DNA of 64,000 bases from Trebouxia sp. TZW2008. Taxonomy: Eukaryota > Chlorophyta > Trebouxiophyceae > Trebouxiales > Trebouxiaceae. Under the pieces are notes generated by a model. The model did not search any database, was not told the DNA's origin, and saw nothing but the letters and a program-made list of their open reading frames with translations. The DNA lies in contig BDIU01000275.1 of NCBI GenBank assembly GCA_002118135.1, positions 168-64,167 on the forward strand. The letters are read 5' to 3'. The stretch's first letter is position 1. Every line of letters begins with the position of its first letter. Below are positions 45,101 to 56,604 of the stretch, piece by piece. The translations under genes were made by a program, and so were the position numbers.

Positions 45101-48100
45101 AACATCTTGATGTCCTTCTGAAGAAGCGCGCATCAGCGGTGTCTTTCCCTGTAAGCAGTGCAAGGGCCTCACATCTGCACATGGGCTGCTCAAAGCCTCA
45201 CCAGTATCAGCTGCAACAGCTGCATTCTGTGTGGGCGCAAGCGCTTGAGTTGATGACCATGTAGACAATGCAGAAGTTGTTGGAGACACATACAAGTCAG
45301 GCAGCCCTGTTTGTACTGCTGAAGATTTCTGCTAGCATAGACAGCACAAGTGCCCCAGTAGCTTGGTAGAGTGATGCCCTACGATACAGAGCCTTTCCAG
45401 GCTTGTTGATAGCATGTTTGGTATGGTCATTCAGCAGCTGGCGCGTCGTGCAACACTGTGTATCAAGTGATTCTATAGCTAGTGCAGTAGGCTTAGGTGG
45501 TACCTCACTGTTTTGCATGCTGGTGTTGGCACCTTCTGATGCAAGCTGCTTGGCGCAGTCTAAATGGCTGTTGGCGCAAGCCATGATGAGTGGTGTGTCG
45601 CCCTGCAGAGAGTTCGTACTGTGTCAGGCATGCCAGGTTGCAGAACACACTTCAAGGAGGCGTAGGCACCATGAAGGATGCACATGACGGAGGTGCTGCT
45701 CATGAAAAGGACATGGACAAGCTGGCTGGCCTGGAGAACATGCGCAATCATGCACAAGATGAGCAGTAGAATTTTCAATGATTGCACCTGCAATGAAATT
45801 TTGGCAGCCTTAGGCTCAAACAGAGGCACTGAGCAGTCGGCAAGGTGTGCAAATGACACACAGAGATGCACAGCATCAGTGGACCTAGTCCTATGTATCG
45901 CATGAAAGGCATCTGTGTCTGATGGAGATCTGCAGCCAGATTGTTTGGCACATCAAAAGGAGTTGTCCTGACCTCAGAATTCTTGGCATCCACAAAGACT
46001 TGATGTGACATGAGCAGCTTGACGACTTTGGCATACCCATTGAGGGCAGCATTGTGCAAAGCAGTATCTCCCTGCAGGTTCAAGGCTACAGGTTCAACTC
46101 CTTGAGGTCATGTAAATGAAGATTGCTTGCAACAGATGCAGCAGCATGAGGAATGATGGCTTCATCAGCAAGGTGATGACTGCAGTGCCACATAGTATAT
46201 ACTGGCCAGTGTGCGGGTGACTGCATAGCATGCTAGTGCATGCTGGTGGGCTAGCAGGGGACTTGTGCATGGCTGTGCAGCTGTGTTGTGTGTTTGGTAA
46301 GAGCGCTGATGGCTGGCAGTGTGTTTGGGTGACTGCATAGCATACTAGTGCATCTCTTGATTACCAACATCTTGCAGGCAGCCATGCATCCGTCGCATTT
46401 CACTTAACGTGATGTAAAGGCATGAATATGAGTTTTTAATGTGTAAATGTAAGTGTATAGGCAATAGTATGCATGAGTGACCTTTGCTGCACAACAGGTG
46501 CAGGCTGTCATGGCCAATGTTGGCAAGAACAATAAGTCCCCAAATTGTTAAACTGTCAATTGACTTATTAACTGAGGTTAATGACCTCCCGCAGGTGGTT
46601 TTGCCTCATTTGGCAGTGCAGGCTAATAAGTCCAGGCTTATTAACCTGTTGATTGACTTATTATTAACTGAGGTCAATATGAACCCCAACACTTATTAAG
46701 GGTTAGTGACCCAACACTGGTCATGGCTGCTGTGCATAGCACAGGACAAGCTTGGGCAGACTCAAGACACCTCATCATCAGCATCAATGACCTGAGCACC
46801 GTGAGCCAGTATCAGCTTCACACTTTCAGTATGTCCATGCATGAATGTTTGTATGTCCACCATGCCGCAGTACAGGCTGCCATGACTGCTATGCGCTACA
46901 CAGGTGATGCCTGCCAAAAACACACTTTCTCTGCATCAAAAGGGAACACACCTCGTCATCAGCATCTGTGACTTGAGCGCCGTGAGCCAGTAGCAGCTTC
47001 ACACTTTCAGTATGTCCATGCATACATGCCAGCAGCAGTGGGGTCCTTGCCTGCACACACTCACAGCAGGACTGACACCGTTTCACAGCAAGATTGCTCC
47101 TGTGGTATAGCAAGCATGGCGTCAGGTGCAATGCAAAACGGCCAGAAAGCAAGTGTAATGCATGTGAATAGAGTTTAGCAATGGTTGTGAGGCGGCCAAT
47201 GGTCAACAGTAATTTTGTGGAATTAGGACGCACAACTACACGGACAAGTTATTGTGAGGGCAAAGCATTTGGGGACCGATCACTACTATCTGACTGAAGT
47301 ATTGCTTCTGAGTAACGAAATTTTGATGCAAGGGTCATCTCTAAGGGAGCAATCACAGAAATTGCATGGAACAAAACACTGTACCTCATTGTTGGCCATT
47401 GTGCTGTTGGCCCCAGACGACAGCAAGGCTTGTACAGTCTCTGGTGACTTCTTGACGCTTGCAAACATCAGAGCGGTTCCTCCCTGCAGGACAGACCAGC
47501 AGCAAAAGATGAGTCATGGACATGAAGGCAAGGCTCTAGCAGGAAGCTGCCACAGCGTCACAATGCAGATGAAGATGCACGGACATATCATGACATGTGC
47601 AATTCGAACAGTCCCTGTGACGGAGGAGAAATCACAAGTGGCTGCGCAATGGCTACGTGAATCCCATCAATACTGTGATGCATATCATGCCTGGTACTTA
47701 TTGCCAGAGTGTGACAGCGAACTGAGCAGACAGGAAGACCTCAGATGTTTGTTGTAGCTAAGACAGACCTGTGAAGTTGCACAAGACGAGGGCATCAAGC
47801 TTCTATGAGTTGTGCTACATGTGTGCACAAGGGCAGCCAACAGCACTGATGGTGGAAAGTGAGGATGACGCGGAAGCAGAGGTGCATTCAGCATCAGACT
47901 TGCAGATAGCTAAGCCAGACCTGTGAGGTTGCGCAGGACGAGGGCATCAAGCATCTATGAGTTGTGCTACATGTGTGCGCAAGAACAGCCAACAGCACTG
48001 CTGGTGGTAAGTGAGGGTGACACTTAAGCAGAGGTGTGTCCAGCAGCAGGCTTGCAGATGGATGACAAAGAGCCCTTTGATGTGTTACCGCATCAGTCTG

Positions 48101-49720
48101 GGCATTCACATCAGCTCCAGCAGACAGCAGGAGCTTGACTGCCTCTAGGTTTTCTTGCATGCATGCATACATCAAACAGTTGTACCCCTGCATGACAAGA
48201 CACAACACATGAGACACAACAAACTGCACAGCTGATGATGCAATAAAACAGGTCTACATGCAAGTGTTTGGGTCCTATGCAGATGTCAGCATGCTCAACA
48301 CGTGTCACTTAACCTCAGTCTTTCTGTGCCAAGTTTGATTGCGTGACGCTGCACCATTGATGTGTGCATACTGCACTTATGTGCTGCCAGCTTTAAGGAC
48401 GTCCTATGACTTCCACATCTCTACAGTATTAGCACTGCTGTTGCTGTGGCATCTAGGAGATCATTTGAGGCAATACGCATGCATACTAGGTTCAGCAACA
48501 GACAAAGTAAGTACAGGTAGGTACTCACAGTCTCTTCTGCATTGTCAGCAGAAGCGTTCTTTGACAGGAGCTAAGACAGCACAGCTGTGTCGCTGTTTGC
48601 TGAAGCATACCACACAGCAGCTCTGCCCTGCAACACCATATTACATGGCTTTCAGTCATTGAATGGTGAACTGTGGACCCCCTGAAAGGTCTCTAGCAGG
48701 ACATCAAATGTAAAGGCTAAAATTTAGGCAGATGCTCATCTCGTCATCATTCACATGTTGTCCAGCAAGATGCTGTGACCCTGCTAAGTGCACACAGAAG
48801 CAGTTAACTGCCTCTAAGCAATTTCATCTAGTGTCACTTTGAGCCAACACAAACTGTCTGAGGGAAGTTGTACTAGGTGACCGGAAAGACTGTTGCATGT
48901 TGCTCACCTTGCCATCTGTAAGGTTCACATCAGATCCTTCAGCAATGAGCTGATCTGCAATGCTGACATGCTTTCCCCTCATAGCGTACATCAAAGCAGT
49001 CAGCCCCTGCAGTACTGCAATCTGTCACCAATGTGTGCATGTTGACCTTGATCATGTGTCTACTGTCAAGTTGGCCATATTACGGGACCAGGTGAGAGCT
49101 GGCAAAGAATATGTATGCAGAGCTAGCTGAAGAAGAGGCTTACTGCTGAGTCTTGAACGTCAATTGCTGCTTGCGCAGACAGCAGTATTGTGACTTCTTG
49201 CGTGGTACCATTGCAGCATGCTTGCATCAGTGGGGTAGAGTCCTGAACAGGCATATGACAGGATTGAGTTGCTGATACAAACACAACATGCCTTGTGGTA
49301 TGCCAAATCTTAAAGGAAAATGAGAAACGAAGCCACATCTGCTACTCCTGAGTAACATATTGCATCACAAGGTTGACGCCACTGCAAACAGTATCTCAGA
49401 GGTTGCAGTCCTGGTGCAGTGATAGAAGCAGAGACCCTCCCTCAGGAGGTGTGGATACTTAAGCTCTCTTGCAATGCTCAGGGAGCCTCGCAGAGGCTGA
49501 TTTTGTGCACAGCGGTGCGTGAGTCAGTCGCTAGTGAATCTACCTTGCAGCACCCATCGTCTGACCCTTCCTGGTCGCTGTCGGACTCATCTTCATCGTC
49601 TCTATTTTCGTACTCACTGCTATTGTCGCCATCAGAGCTCTGACTGAGCTCGTCGTCAGTTTTATCGCCGGCGTCGTCTACCGGCTCTGGGTCCTGTCGC
49701 TCCTCGTCGCTCGCACGCAT
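39140..49720 (-). CDS. Ankyrin-repeat protein, about one repeat per exon
   Basis: A scaffold-type protein of unknown partner. An acidic leader (start 49720; DDELSQSSDGDNSSEYENRD) is followed by about 18 ankyrin repeats of 33 residues. Most lie on a separate exon of about 99 bp that begins with Gly and ends just before a GT donor in phase 0. Clear examples: about 49243-49143 (STPLMQACCNGTTQEVTILL), 49007-48908 (LTALMYAMRGKH), 48187-48087, 47484-47383, 47052-46953, 46072-45974, 45605-45507, 45150-45050, 44742-44642, 44460-44355, 43559-43461 and 39475-39377 (HIPLMHASQNGDLVIVKSLV). The end is an Ala-rich tail (SVADAAAEAAALVLSNVAEY) with stop at 39140. The 48630-48529 repeat looks frame-damaged. 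I did not chain every exon, so the start, exon count and the possibility of two adjacent genes remain open. An exon at 50025-49880 (MTNKELAEGLARECLRTAL) may belong 5' of it. Confidence 0.78.
39936..40030. repeat. (GATGA)n microsatellite
   Basis: Nineteen GATGA units with a single variant (GATAA at 39956-39960), in an intron of the ankyrin gene. It is pentameric like the 3-6 kb satellite but unrelated in sequence. Confidence 0.97.
41640..41915. repeat. Echoes of an ankyrin exon start, 87-bp spacing
   Basis: The GKTAIMHALEEH exon start (CATGATGGC on +) is seen at 41721, 41808 and 41894. The first belongs to an intact ankyrin exon (ending in LEHGADATGN). The other two lie upstream in the intron and keep only the repeat's first 12-15 codons. 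Confidence 0.8.
42327..42960. repeat. 175-bp exon-plus-intron tandem array, four copies
   Basis: CTCACCTGGC (the donor side of an ankyrin exon on the - strand) starts at 42327, 42501, 42676 and 42851. Each unit carries an ankyrin-like exon (ACQCDEFQAVRLLLSKGADV) and its intron. The two central copies are almost identical, so this expansion is recent. Confidence 0.9.
46540..46700. other. AT-rich intronic insert with internal duplication
   Basis: ATTGACTTATTAACTGAGG-type sequence occurs twice (about 46558 and 46651), and TTATTAACCTG/AATAAGTC motifs recur in both directions. The base composition differs from the rest of the window. It may be a remnant of an inserted element; no ends were defined. 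Confidence 0.5.
46770..47052. repeat. 181-bp duplication of an ankyrin exon
   Basis: CCTCATCATCAGCATC at 46770 and CCTCGTCATCAGCATC at 46951 start two copies. The right one is an intact exon; the left one diverges after about 80 bp. Confidence 0.75.
47756..48060. repeat. 152-bp intronic tandem repeat, two copies
   Basis: AGCTAAG(A/C)CAGACCTGTGA starts at 47756 and 47908, and most of the following 150 bp match. It lies wholly inside an ankyrin-gene intron. Confidence 0.85.
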
Positions 49721-51079
49721 GGTGTACCTGTCAACGCTGTTGTTGGGTCGATGTTGTATCTCGACGGTCGCGACACTGCAGACCCCAAGTCAGAAGTGCA
49801 GAGCTGCAGAGGGCGTAAGCTGCAGTTGCGAACGCGCTGTGCAGTAGCTTGGTGTTGCCTGCTACTGATCAACCTGACCTGCTTATGAAGGCCAGTGACG
49901 CTGCGCAGCGAGCTGGAGCCGGTCGAAGCGATGTCAGCGGAGATGTTCATGTTGAGATTGCTAAGCTGTAGCGCCGTGCGTAGGCACTCTCTCGCAAGCC
50001 CTTCAGCCAACTCCTTGTTTGTCATGAAATGTTACTAACGACCTCGACGGGACAGGTGCGGGCACTGTGGGGCACGAGCCTATCTTGGCAATAATTGTTT
50101 CGGTGCTGGCAGTCCTTTTTGACGGTGGCATTTGACCTGACAGCGTTCAATGTAAGGCATCTGGTACCAAGTCCATCCTTGATCTGCTGCATTATGCATG
50201 ACTGCACAATCTGCAGTCCTTCTGGGACAGGCCAGCCACGTCCACATGAGGGGGTACAGTCAGCTGGGTGGCTGCGTCAGCTTGCTGCAGGTCAATGATG
50301 ACTTTGAAGCGCTGCAGAATGTTTGCAGAATGTTACTAACGCTGCTACCTTGCATTATGACTAACATTACTAATTGTACAGCAAGCAGAAGATTGTATGC
50401 CCTTTATGTTGCATACGGCGTGCTGCAGGCAAATGTAGCCCAACGGCAACTCAGCCGAGCAGTAACAGACAACAATGGTCAAGACTATTTCTCCCTGTAA
50501 AGCTGACAGCTCACAATCGATTTTGAAGCTCTGCAGACTTTAGAGTCTTGAAGTTCTCAGATTGAAAAGTTGTGTGAGCAGATCTGGACAGTCATTGTGA
50601 CACACCAAGTGTCTATGTGTTTGAGCATTCACTGTTTGCTGTACAGTAGTGAGCGGTGGCAACTGCTGTGGCGCATGATACTGTGGTCACAGTGTGTGGG
50701 CCACCGCAGTTACCATCTGTGCTGTACTGTCAAGTCAAGACGTCCACTTACTGACTCTGACAGCACTGATGTATCACATAGCTGTCCCCACATCATGCAT
50801 ACATGTCTGTGTCCCGATCTGGTGAGTCAGGATGAGGCTCAGAGACCTATGTACTGCTTAAATGACAGATCTATGTGCATGTCCTACACTGCATTGTCCA
50901 GTAGATATGACCAATTGGCCAGATGCCTTGGTGTGTGCATTCAAGGCCAATTGAAAGCATCACATGCAACATAATGCTGAGTCAGTAAGAGTGGCTGTGG
51001 TCTTTCGTCGTAGTGTTATTGCTAATCTTAGCACAATGGGCACCAGATACGTCAATTCAAGAAGTGGTCACAGGGCTGC
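49721..51079. other. Spacer, ankyrin gene start to cytochrome c6A end
   Basis: About 1.36 kb. A - strand open segment near 50025-49880 could be a 5' exon of the ankyrin gene. Otherwise no gene, RNA or repeat was recognised. Confidence 0.4.
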
Positions 51080-51676
51080 TCATTTCCACTTGAGTGCAGC
51101 TTGATCTAGCACATACTGTGACAGCCGTTGTATGTCCTCGTCTGGAATTCTGGGCCCAAAAGTGCATTTGCCCTGCAATCCACAGAAATGCAGAGCAGTG
51201 GGTATTGCTGAAAAGCCCCCCAAAATGCTGTATACGCTCATGGCAAAGCAATTTCTGATAGCACATGTGCTTTGTGACAGCAATGGAGCTATCAGGAGGT
51301 GCATAGGTGCATCGCATGATCAGAAGGTGATGAAGCATGAAAACAATGTATACACGGCTTACCCGGGGTGAACATTCCTTTCCATATCCTGGCATTTTCC
51401 CTTTGCCATAGTACACTAGCTTGTATATGGCATCAGTTGTTGCTGCTCCATTCTTCTGTAGGTCATTCGTTTGAAGGGACGCGCCCCCCTGAACAATATT
51501 GCCTCCTCCAGCATGACAGCCTATCTAGCACACGGGCTCCAAAGTGAACTCTTGCTCGCAAACACACAATGTGCTGTGAGACAGGAAGCGGATCAAGCAG
51601 CACATCTACATTTTGCAGCAGCAAATCAAGCTACACTGACCTACACAGCCACTCCGCTGAAAGACCTCAGCTGGCT
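51080..51676 (-). CDS. Cytochrome c6A, thylakoid lumen (5' end unresolved)
   Basis: A haem protein of the thylakoid lumen found in plants and green algae, related to cytochrome c6. Three exons are in phase: 51676-51641, 51520-51363 and 51172-51080 (stop). Joining the first two restores the haem-binding CVGCH, whose codons span the intron. The exons continue HAGGGNIVQGGASLQTNDL, YKLVYYGKGKMPGYG (axial Met in KMPGYG), and KECSPRGKCTFGPR. That last stretch is the extra loop with two cysteines that separates c6A from c6. The protein ends LSQYVLDQAALKWK. Upstream exons for the bipartite transit peptide are missing. A segment ending near 51862 with a GTAAGC donor has the right phase but no start codon. 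Its function is debated (thiol oxidation in the lumen has been proposed). Confidence 0.92.
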
Positions 51677-52296
51677 CTGCAGCATGAGAGCTGCTAGCCA
51701 TCAGGCAAGAGAGGGCGAGGGCAAAGCAGGAGCTTTGTACAGTCTGCACAGCTGCAATCACAAAGCTGTATCTGTTATTTTGTATCAGCTGGAGTCATTC
51801 ATGCAGGCCGGCTGCCTGGCCTGCTGCGACAGCGGGCACGCTTCTCGCTTACCTCGCGAAAGCTGCTGACTGCTGACGGGCCTGCTTGTAGCTTCTCGGC
51901 TGCACCTTATGCGCGTGCAAGCATGACGTCTACTGCAACTTTGACTTCCCTGCGACCACAGCAGATTCGAGCACCGCTATTCGGTCTTGTGAACCTCGAT
52001 ACGGATCAAGCGACGACTAGCAAACCTGTAGCAGACTCGTTGCCTGTGCACATGGGATTGTTGACTGCATTGGAATACAACTGTGCACGCAATGCTGCCA
52101 GAGTGCACCGGGTTGCTGTTGTCAATATGCAGATGAGGTGTGATCCGCACTGCGCGTTGCTCGCTGCTCATACGAAATTTATGAGGATCGTCTTGTGACT
52201 AAACGCTGCAGAGCTGCATTCGGTCAACGTGGAGAGAACAGGACATTGAGCTCTGAACAGCGATCGCAAGACACACTGTTTGTGCGATCTATCGAT
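51677..52296. other. 5' region of cytochrome c6A and of the next gene
   Basis: This should contain the transit-peptide exons of cytochrome c6A and two divergent promoters. I could not fix a start codon. Confidence 0.4.
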
Positions 52297-53705
52297 ATGG
52301 CAATTGCAGACAAGAACGCACTTGTGGTCGGTGGCAGCAAGGGTGTGGGCCTGGCGGTACGCTTGTGCTGCTGACCTTTGACGATAATCGCACGCTGTCG
52401 ACATGGCGCTGCTGTGTTTGATGCTGACGTAGTAGACGAGATGATGTCATGTTGAGGTTTGCATGCTCATCTGCAGCTGTGCCGCCTCTTGAAGCAACAG
52501 GGGTACCAAGTCTATGCAACATGCCGAACTAGCACAGACGCACTTCAGGCCGCTGACGTTCAGATCATTACAGGTACAAAGCTGTCACCAGCTAGCACTC
52601 ACTTTGCTTATCTAAATGCAGACCTTGAATGCAGGCGTTGACTTGGAGGACGACAATTGCCAGATCCCTATTTTGAAGGCTATTGGGCAGCAAAAGATCA
52701 GCCTTTTGCTAGTTGTAGCTGGACTACAGTACTATGACACATTGCAGACAATCGACAGGAAACAAGTCAGGCAGCAGCTGGAGGTGAATGCTGTTGGACC
52801 TCTGTTCCTAGTCAAAGCATTGCAGCAGAACTTGACCCAGGATGCAGCGAAGGTGTGTGTGTTACTAGCTGACTTTCATCAACAGACTTCTGATTGCTGC
52901 AGCAAAAGCAATGTTTCCATCTGTACCCTACAGGTTGTATTGCTTGCAAGCAGAATGGGATCGATAGAACAAGTTGGATTCACTGGTGGTGCAGTGGTGA
53001 GTGTGATGTGTGAATTCCTATATGGTGACATGCTGCATTGACTTTTGATGTCGACCTGTTGTTACACATGCAGTATGGCTACCGTATGGGCAAAGTTGCT
53101 CTGCACATTGCTGGAGTGACGCTAGCTAGAGACTTGAAAGAAATTGGCATCCCTGTGGGTCTTATACACCCTGGAGTGGTGAGTCGCCAATTCTAGAATC
53201 AGATCTAATGCTGCTTCTTGTCAGCTTGCATATTTACCTGAATGCTGCCCTCTACATTTCAACTTGCCTGCATCAGCAATGAGATTGCAGCTGTCTGATG
53301 CATGACACGCATTACAGCGCACAACACAAGATATGACACTGTAGGACCCATTTTAGTGATTTTACAAAAGAAGTACAGAAAAGTGTACGCATCATAACGG
53401 GAGCCTTTTTCCAAAGAGGTAGCCCGGGATTCCCATCACATCATGTTACAAATGTCCTGTATGTTGTACAGCACAGGGTTCGCTTTATGTGCAGTTACAA
53501 CCTTTGTTTTGTTCTTGTACAGGTCAACACAGAAATGTACAATGCCCTGCAAGTGGCAAAGAATACACCAATGGAGAAGCGAGGTGTAAACACACTGACT
53601 CCTGAGCAAAGTGCTGAAAGAATTTACAAGCTTGTGCAAGGCCTGAACCTTGATAACACAGGCTCCTTGTGGGATGCTGACAAGGGCATTCCCATTCCTT
53701 GGTGA
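52297..53705 (+). CDS. Short-chain dehydrogenase/reductase, C-factor-like
   Basis: A small NAD(P)-dependent oxidoreductase of unknown substrate. Six exons join in frame: 52297-52356, 52477-52573, 52635-52852, 52934-52996, 53074-53178 and 53523-53705. They give 241 residues, usual for the family. Motifs: ALVVGGSKGVGLA cofactor loop (Ser in place of the second Gly pattern), VVAGLQ in place of NNAG, VNAVGPLFLVKAL, VVLLASRMGS with the catalytic serine, YRMGKVAL with Tyr and Lys, and IHPGVVNTEM. Overall it resembles bacterial C-factor/carbonyl reductase-like SDRs rather than the two MT-Ox-type SDRs at 25-33 kb, so it is not part of that duplication. It converges with the transporter gene. Confidence 0.9.
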
Positions 53706-54593
53706 TTGAAATATTTGGCATAGCTGTTCATTGATTAATTTTCTGTCTTGAGCATGCAAGTTGTGTGACAGTGTGACAGTGTCAGGTTGACAATGGCACG
53801 CAACCAGTTCAGAGTGTGTAGTATCTGACAGTGAAAGCAGTGCTGACGCTCACCTTCAATGATCTGTTCTTGTTTGGCAAACAGTCAGAAGGTTTCTTGA
53901 CACGCAATCTCGATGAATTACACTTCTGACGTCGACCACAACTGCGCCAGCCAGTCAAGAAAGCATGCATCAAAAATATTGTGCTTCAGACTCACGCCGC
54001 CTGGTGGCTTGGTCTGTTGACTTGAACCAGAATGCTGGGCCAGACATCACCCAGTGTAAGCATATCAAGTGCAGACATGCACAGCATCAAGCCTATGATG
54101 GTCTCCGCCACGGGCGGACGGCCTCAAGGTTCTGTTTCTGTTGAGTGTACGAGGTGTCTGCCATGATGCAGCAATTTGATTACTGATTGCTTGGTCGTGA
54201 TTGACTACCTGGTCATGAACCTGACAGCAGGATTCACACTGACAAGCAGCATCTGGAGAAAGGCAAGATCAGGTAACGTTCGAGCATAGAAGACGTTGGG
54301 CTTACGTGTCTCGCAGCAGCTTACTGCAGAACAGCATGCATCACACAGCGCTACTGCAGAACAATCAAATTTGATCGAAGGGTTCCTGAAGCATTTTTGC
54401 TATCATATTGGCAATCTGCAAATATCAAGCTGAACATGTGTGCAGATTCTGAAGCTGGTACATATCCACCGCGTAGTACATAAAAGACTTTTTGTACTCA
54501 GTGTTGGGAAGAAATCATCAGTACTGCCTAGCTATTGAACTTGAGTTGTGAAACAATGCAGCATAATTTTGACTAGAACTGCCACAGGCAGTA
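53706..54593. other. Convergent spacer, no gene seen
   Basis: 888 bp between converging genes. A short run AAAGACTTTTTG at about 54484 could form a weak hairpin. Nothing else stands out. Confidence 0.45.
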
Positions 54594-56012
54594 CTAGTGT
54601 ACAGGCATGGAGTCCCCACGACTGGCAACAAGGCATGCAATGACAAGCAGGGCACCCCCAAACCAGCCCCTGACCCCTAAATGTTGCTCAGCCTTATTGA
54701 CAAGTCCAGCAAAAGCCACAGAAATGAGTGGATCAATAGCAAGAATGATTTGACCATGACTAGCACTGATGCGGGACTGAGCCTCAATTTGAGCAATCTC
54801 TGCAGTTGACCATGGACCGATAGCAGGCCATAACAAAATCAGCCACGCTACTGGATTATGCCATCCAGCCCATATTGACAAGACCGACTGGCCTATTGCA
54901 ACCTTGTATATGACATCAGAAAGTAACCACAGGAGAGACATGCCAGCCATGACTGTCAGCTTTGCAGCAGCCAGATCAGTGGCAGGAAAACACGATGCAT
55001 GGCGACTTTGACGCACCATGACAGCAGACCAAAGCACCGCAGCACAGATGATCAGCAGATCACCCAGAATGCTCACATGACTGATGTACGTGTCACTGTC
55101 AGGTGACTGATTGGCAGGATCAACAGGGTCTGTGCTGATCAGGACACTGCCAGTGAACCCAAGTACTGCACCAGCCCACATGGCCTTGGCAACTGAAATG
55201 CCAGCTAGAGTAGACAAGATGGGTGTTGATACAATTGAGGATCTGAGCAGAAAAGCGCCCCTGCTGGTTGTAGCCAGAGCAAACCCAATGATGGTCACAG
55301 CATTCGCTGTGAAGGTCAGCAGGCCCAACTCAAGCCCACCAATGCGCACATCGTCAGTTGACCAGTTCAGCAAACGTGCCATCTGGTAGCGTAAGCCTGA
55401 CTTTGGGTTGTCTGAAGCATTGGACTCGATGCTGAGACTGAGGGAGTGACCTGTGGCTGCCTCTATGTCATTGTCAGGAGTGCTTGGGGCCTTGGTTGTG
55501 TCAGACGTCACCAGGGCAACTTCTGTTGCTTCAACCTCTAGGTGATCAAGAGGGGGCAAAGCCTTTCTGACTGGGTGACTGTCTGACTCCTTTGCGGGCG
55601 TGTGCTCCCCATCAAGCTCAGCGGGTTTTGAGTGTTGGTCAGGATCTTCGACATGGCTACTGTGTCTGTTGTGCTCAATTAGCTCTTGTGTGTCTGCGTC
55701 TGAGTCTGAATGTACAGGCGGGGTTTTCTCCCTAGACAAGCTTGCCTTTTGCCTGTTTCTGGCTACTCTGATGAGGTAGCTGATGGCTTGAAGTATCACA
55801 GCTGCTAGGCCAGTCTGAGCAGCTGACAAGACGGGAGCATCTGGTGGTCCAGGCGAAGTGTACAGATATCGCAATGCTGCAGGATTGGAGCCCCAAAACA
55901 ATGCAGCCACAAACATCAGTAGCTGGCCGATTGTGCTGGCTCTTCGTTTGAGCGCTGTCTGAGCTGATGATACATGCTGAGACTCAGGTTGATTTACAGC
56001 GCCCTCGGACAT
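54594..56012 (-). CDS. EamA/DMT-family transporter, intronless
   Basis: A drug/metabolite-transporter superfamily protein of the EamA type (about ten membrane helices in two halves), 472 residues in a single open frame. The first half opens with LLMFVAALFWGSNPAALRYL. After the second hydrophobic segment there is a long acidic, Ser/His-rich loop (about residues 95-215), which is unusual. It continues with LLTFTANAVTIIGFALATTS and GAVLGFTGSVLIS. The second half carries DLLIICAAVLWSAVMVRQS, LIMWPAI-type helices and the last SVAFAGLVNKAE and GALLVIACLVASRG segments. Substrate unknown; plant relatives export amino acids or other small metabolites. It is the only long intronless gene in a window where every other well-resolved gene has introns, which hints at retroposition or transfer. 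It is divergent from L-galactose dehydrogenase. Confidence 0.88.
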   Translation of the reverse strand: MSEGAVNQPESQHVSSAQTALKRRASTIGQLLMFVAALFWGSNPAALRYLYTSPGPPDAPVLSAAQTGLAAVILQAISYLIRVARNRQKASLSREKTPPVHSDSDADTQELIEHNRHSSHVEDPDQHSKPAELDGEHTPAKESDSHPVRKALPPLDHLEVEATEVALVTSDTTKAPSTPDNDIEAATGHSLSLSIESNASDNPKSGLRYQMARLLNWSTDDVRIGGLELGLLTFTANAVTIIGFALATTSRGAFLLRSSIVSTPILSTLAGISVAKAMWAGAVLGFTGSVLISTDPVDPANQSPDSDTYISHVSILGDLLIICAAVLWSAVMVRQSRHASCFPATDLAAAKLTVMAGMSLLWLLSDVIYKVAIGQSVLSIWAGWHNPVAWLILLWPAIGPWSTAEIAQIEAQSRISASHGQIILAIDPLISVAFAGLVNKAEQHLGVRGWFGGALLVIACLVASRGDSMPVH

Positions 56013-56604
56013 GCTGTCTGCCCTTGACGCTGCCCGCTGTTCAAGGTGACTGCAGAGGGCAAACTCTCTTTTTGCACCCGCCTACAACTGTGATGACGAA
56101 CACGAGCAACTGAAACTGTCAATCCATACCTTGACTTGGCGCGCCGCATGCAGCCAACAAACGGAGCTGTCCATAGACAAACGTCACTTCAAATCCAATG
56201 TCAGGATCGCACACCGGTCGATACACTCTTTGCTGCCCAAACCAGGCAGATCATGGCATACAAGGTCTCACCAGGACATGTTAGGACTTTGCCTGATGAC
56301 TAAATCAGCAGCATCGCAACGCTGCCTGATCTCAGCGCAGCCAGGCTGGCTCGGCCACGTCGAGAGAAAACTTGTAATCAGCCACGAAAAATGTAACGCA
56401 TGCGCACCACTGCAGCGCCACGCTCTGCAATCTGCAGTCCTGCAGCTCGTCCATTGCGGCCTTCCTATCTGCTGTTGGTGCGTTCTGTTTGCTTCAGACT
56501 GTTTCGCTGATCGAACTGTTTTACCGAGGCGATATCTTGAAAGGTTGTAGCCGTACGTGCTGATCTTGCTCCGGGTACTCGTCAACACTTTGCACGACAA
56601 TATC
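56013..56604. promoter_or_regulatory. Divergent region, transporter / L-galactose dehydrogenase
   Basis: 592 bp between divergent starts. Both promoters lie here. No element was assigned. Confidence 0.45.

Noticed and set aside
51923..52198. Frame of 91 codons on the + strand starting MTSTATLTSLRPQQ
   Set aside because: Transit-like start, but it overlaps the expected 5' region of cytochrome c6A on the other strand and has no downstream exon that fits.
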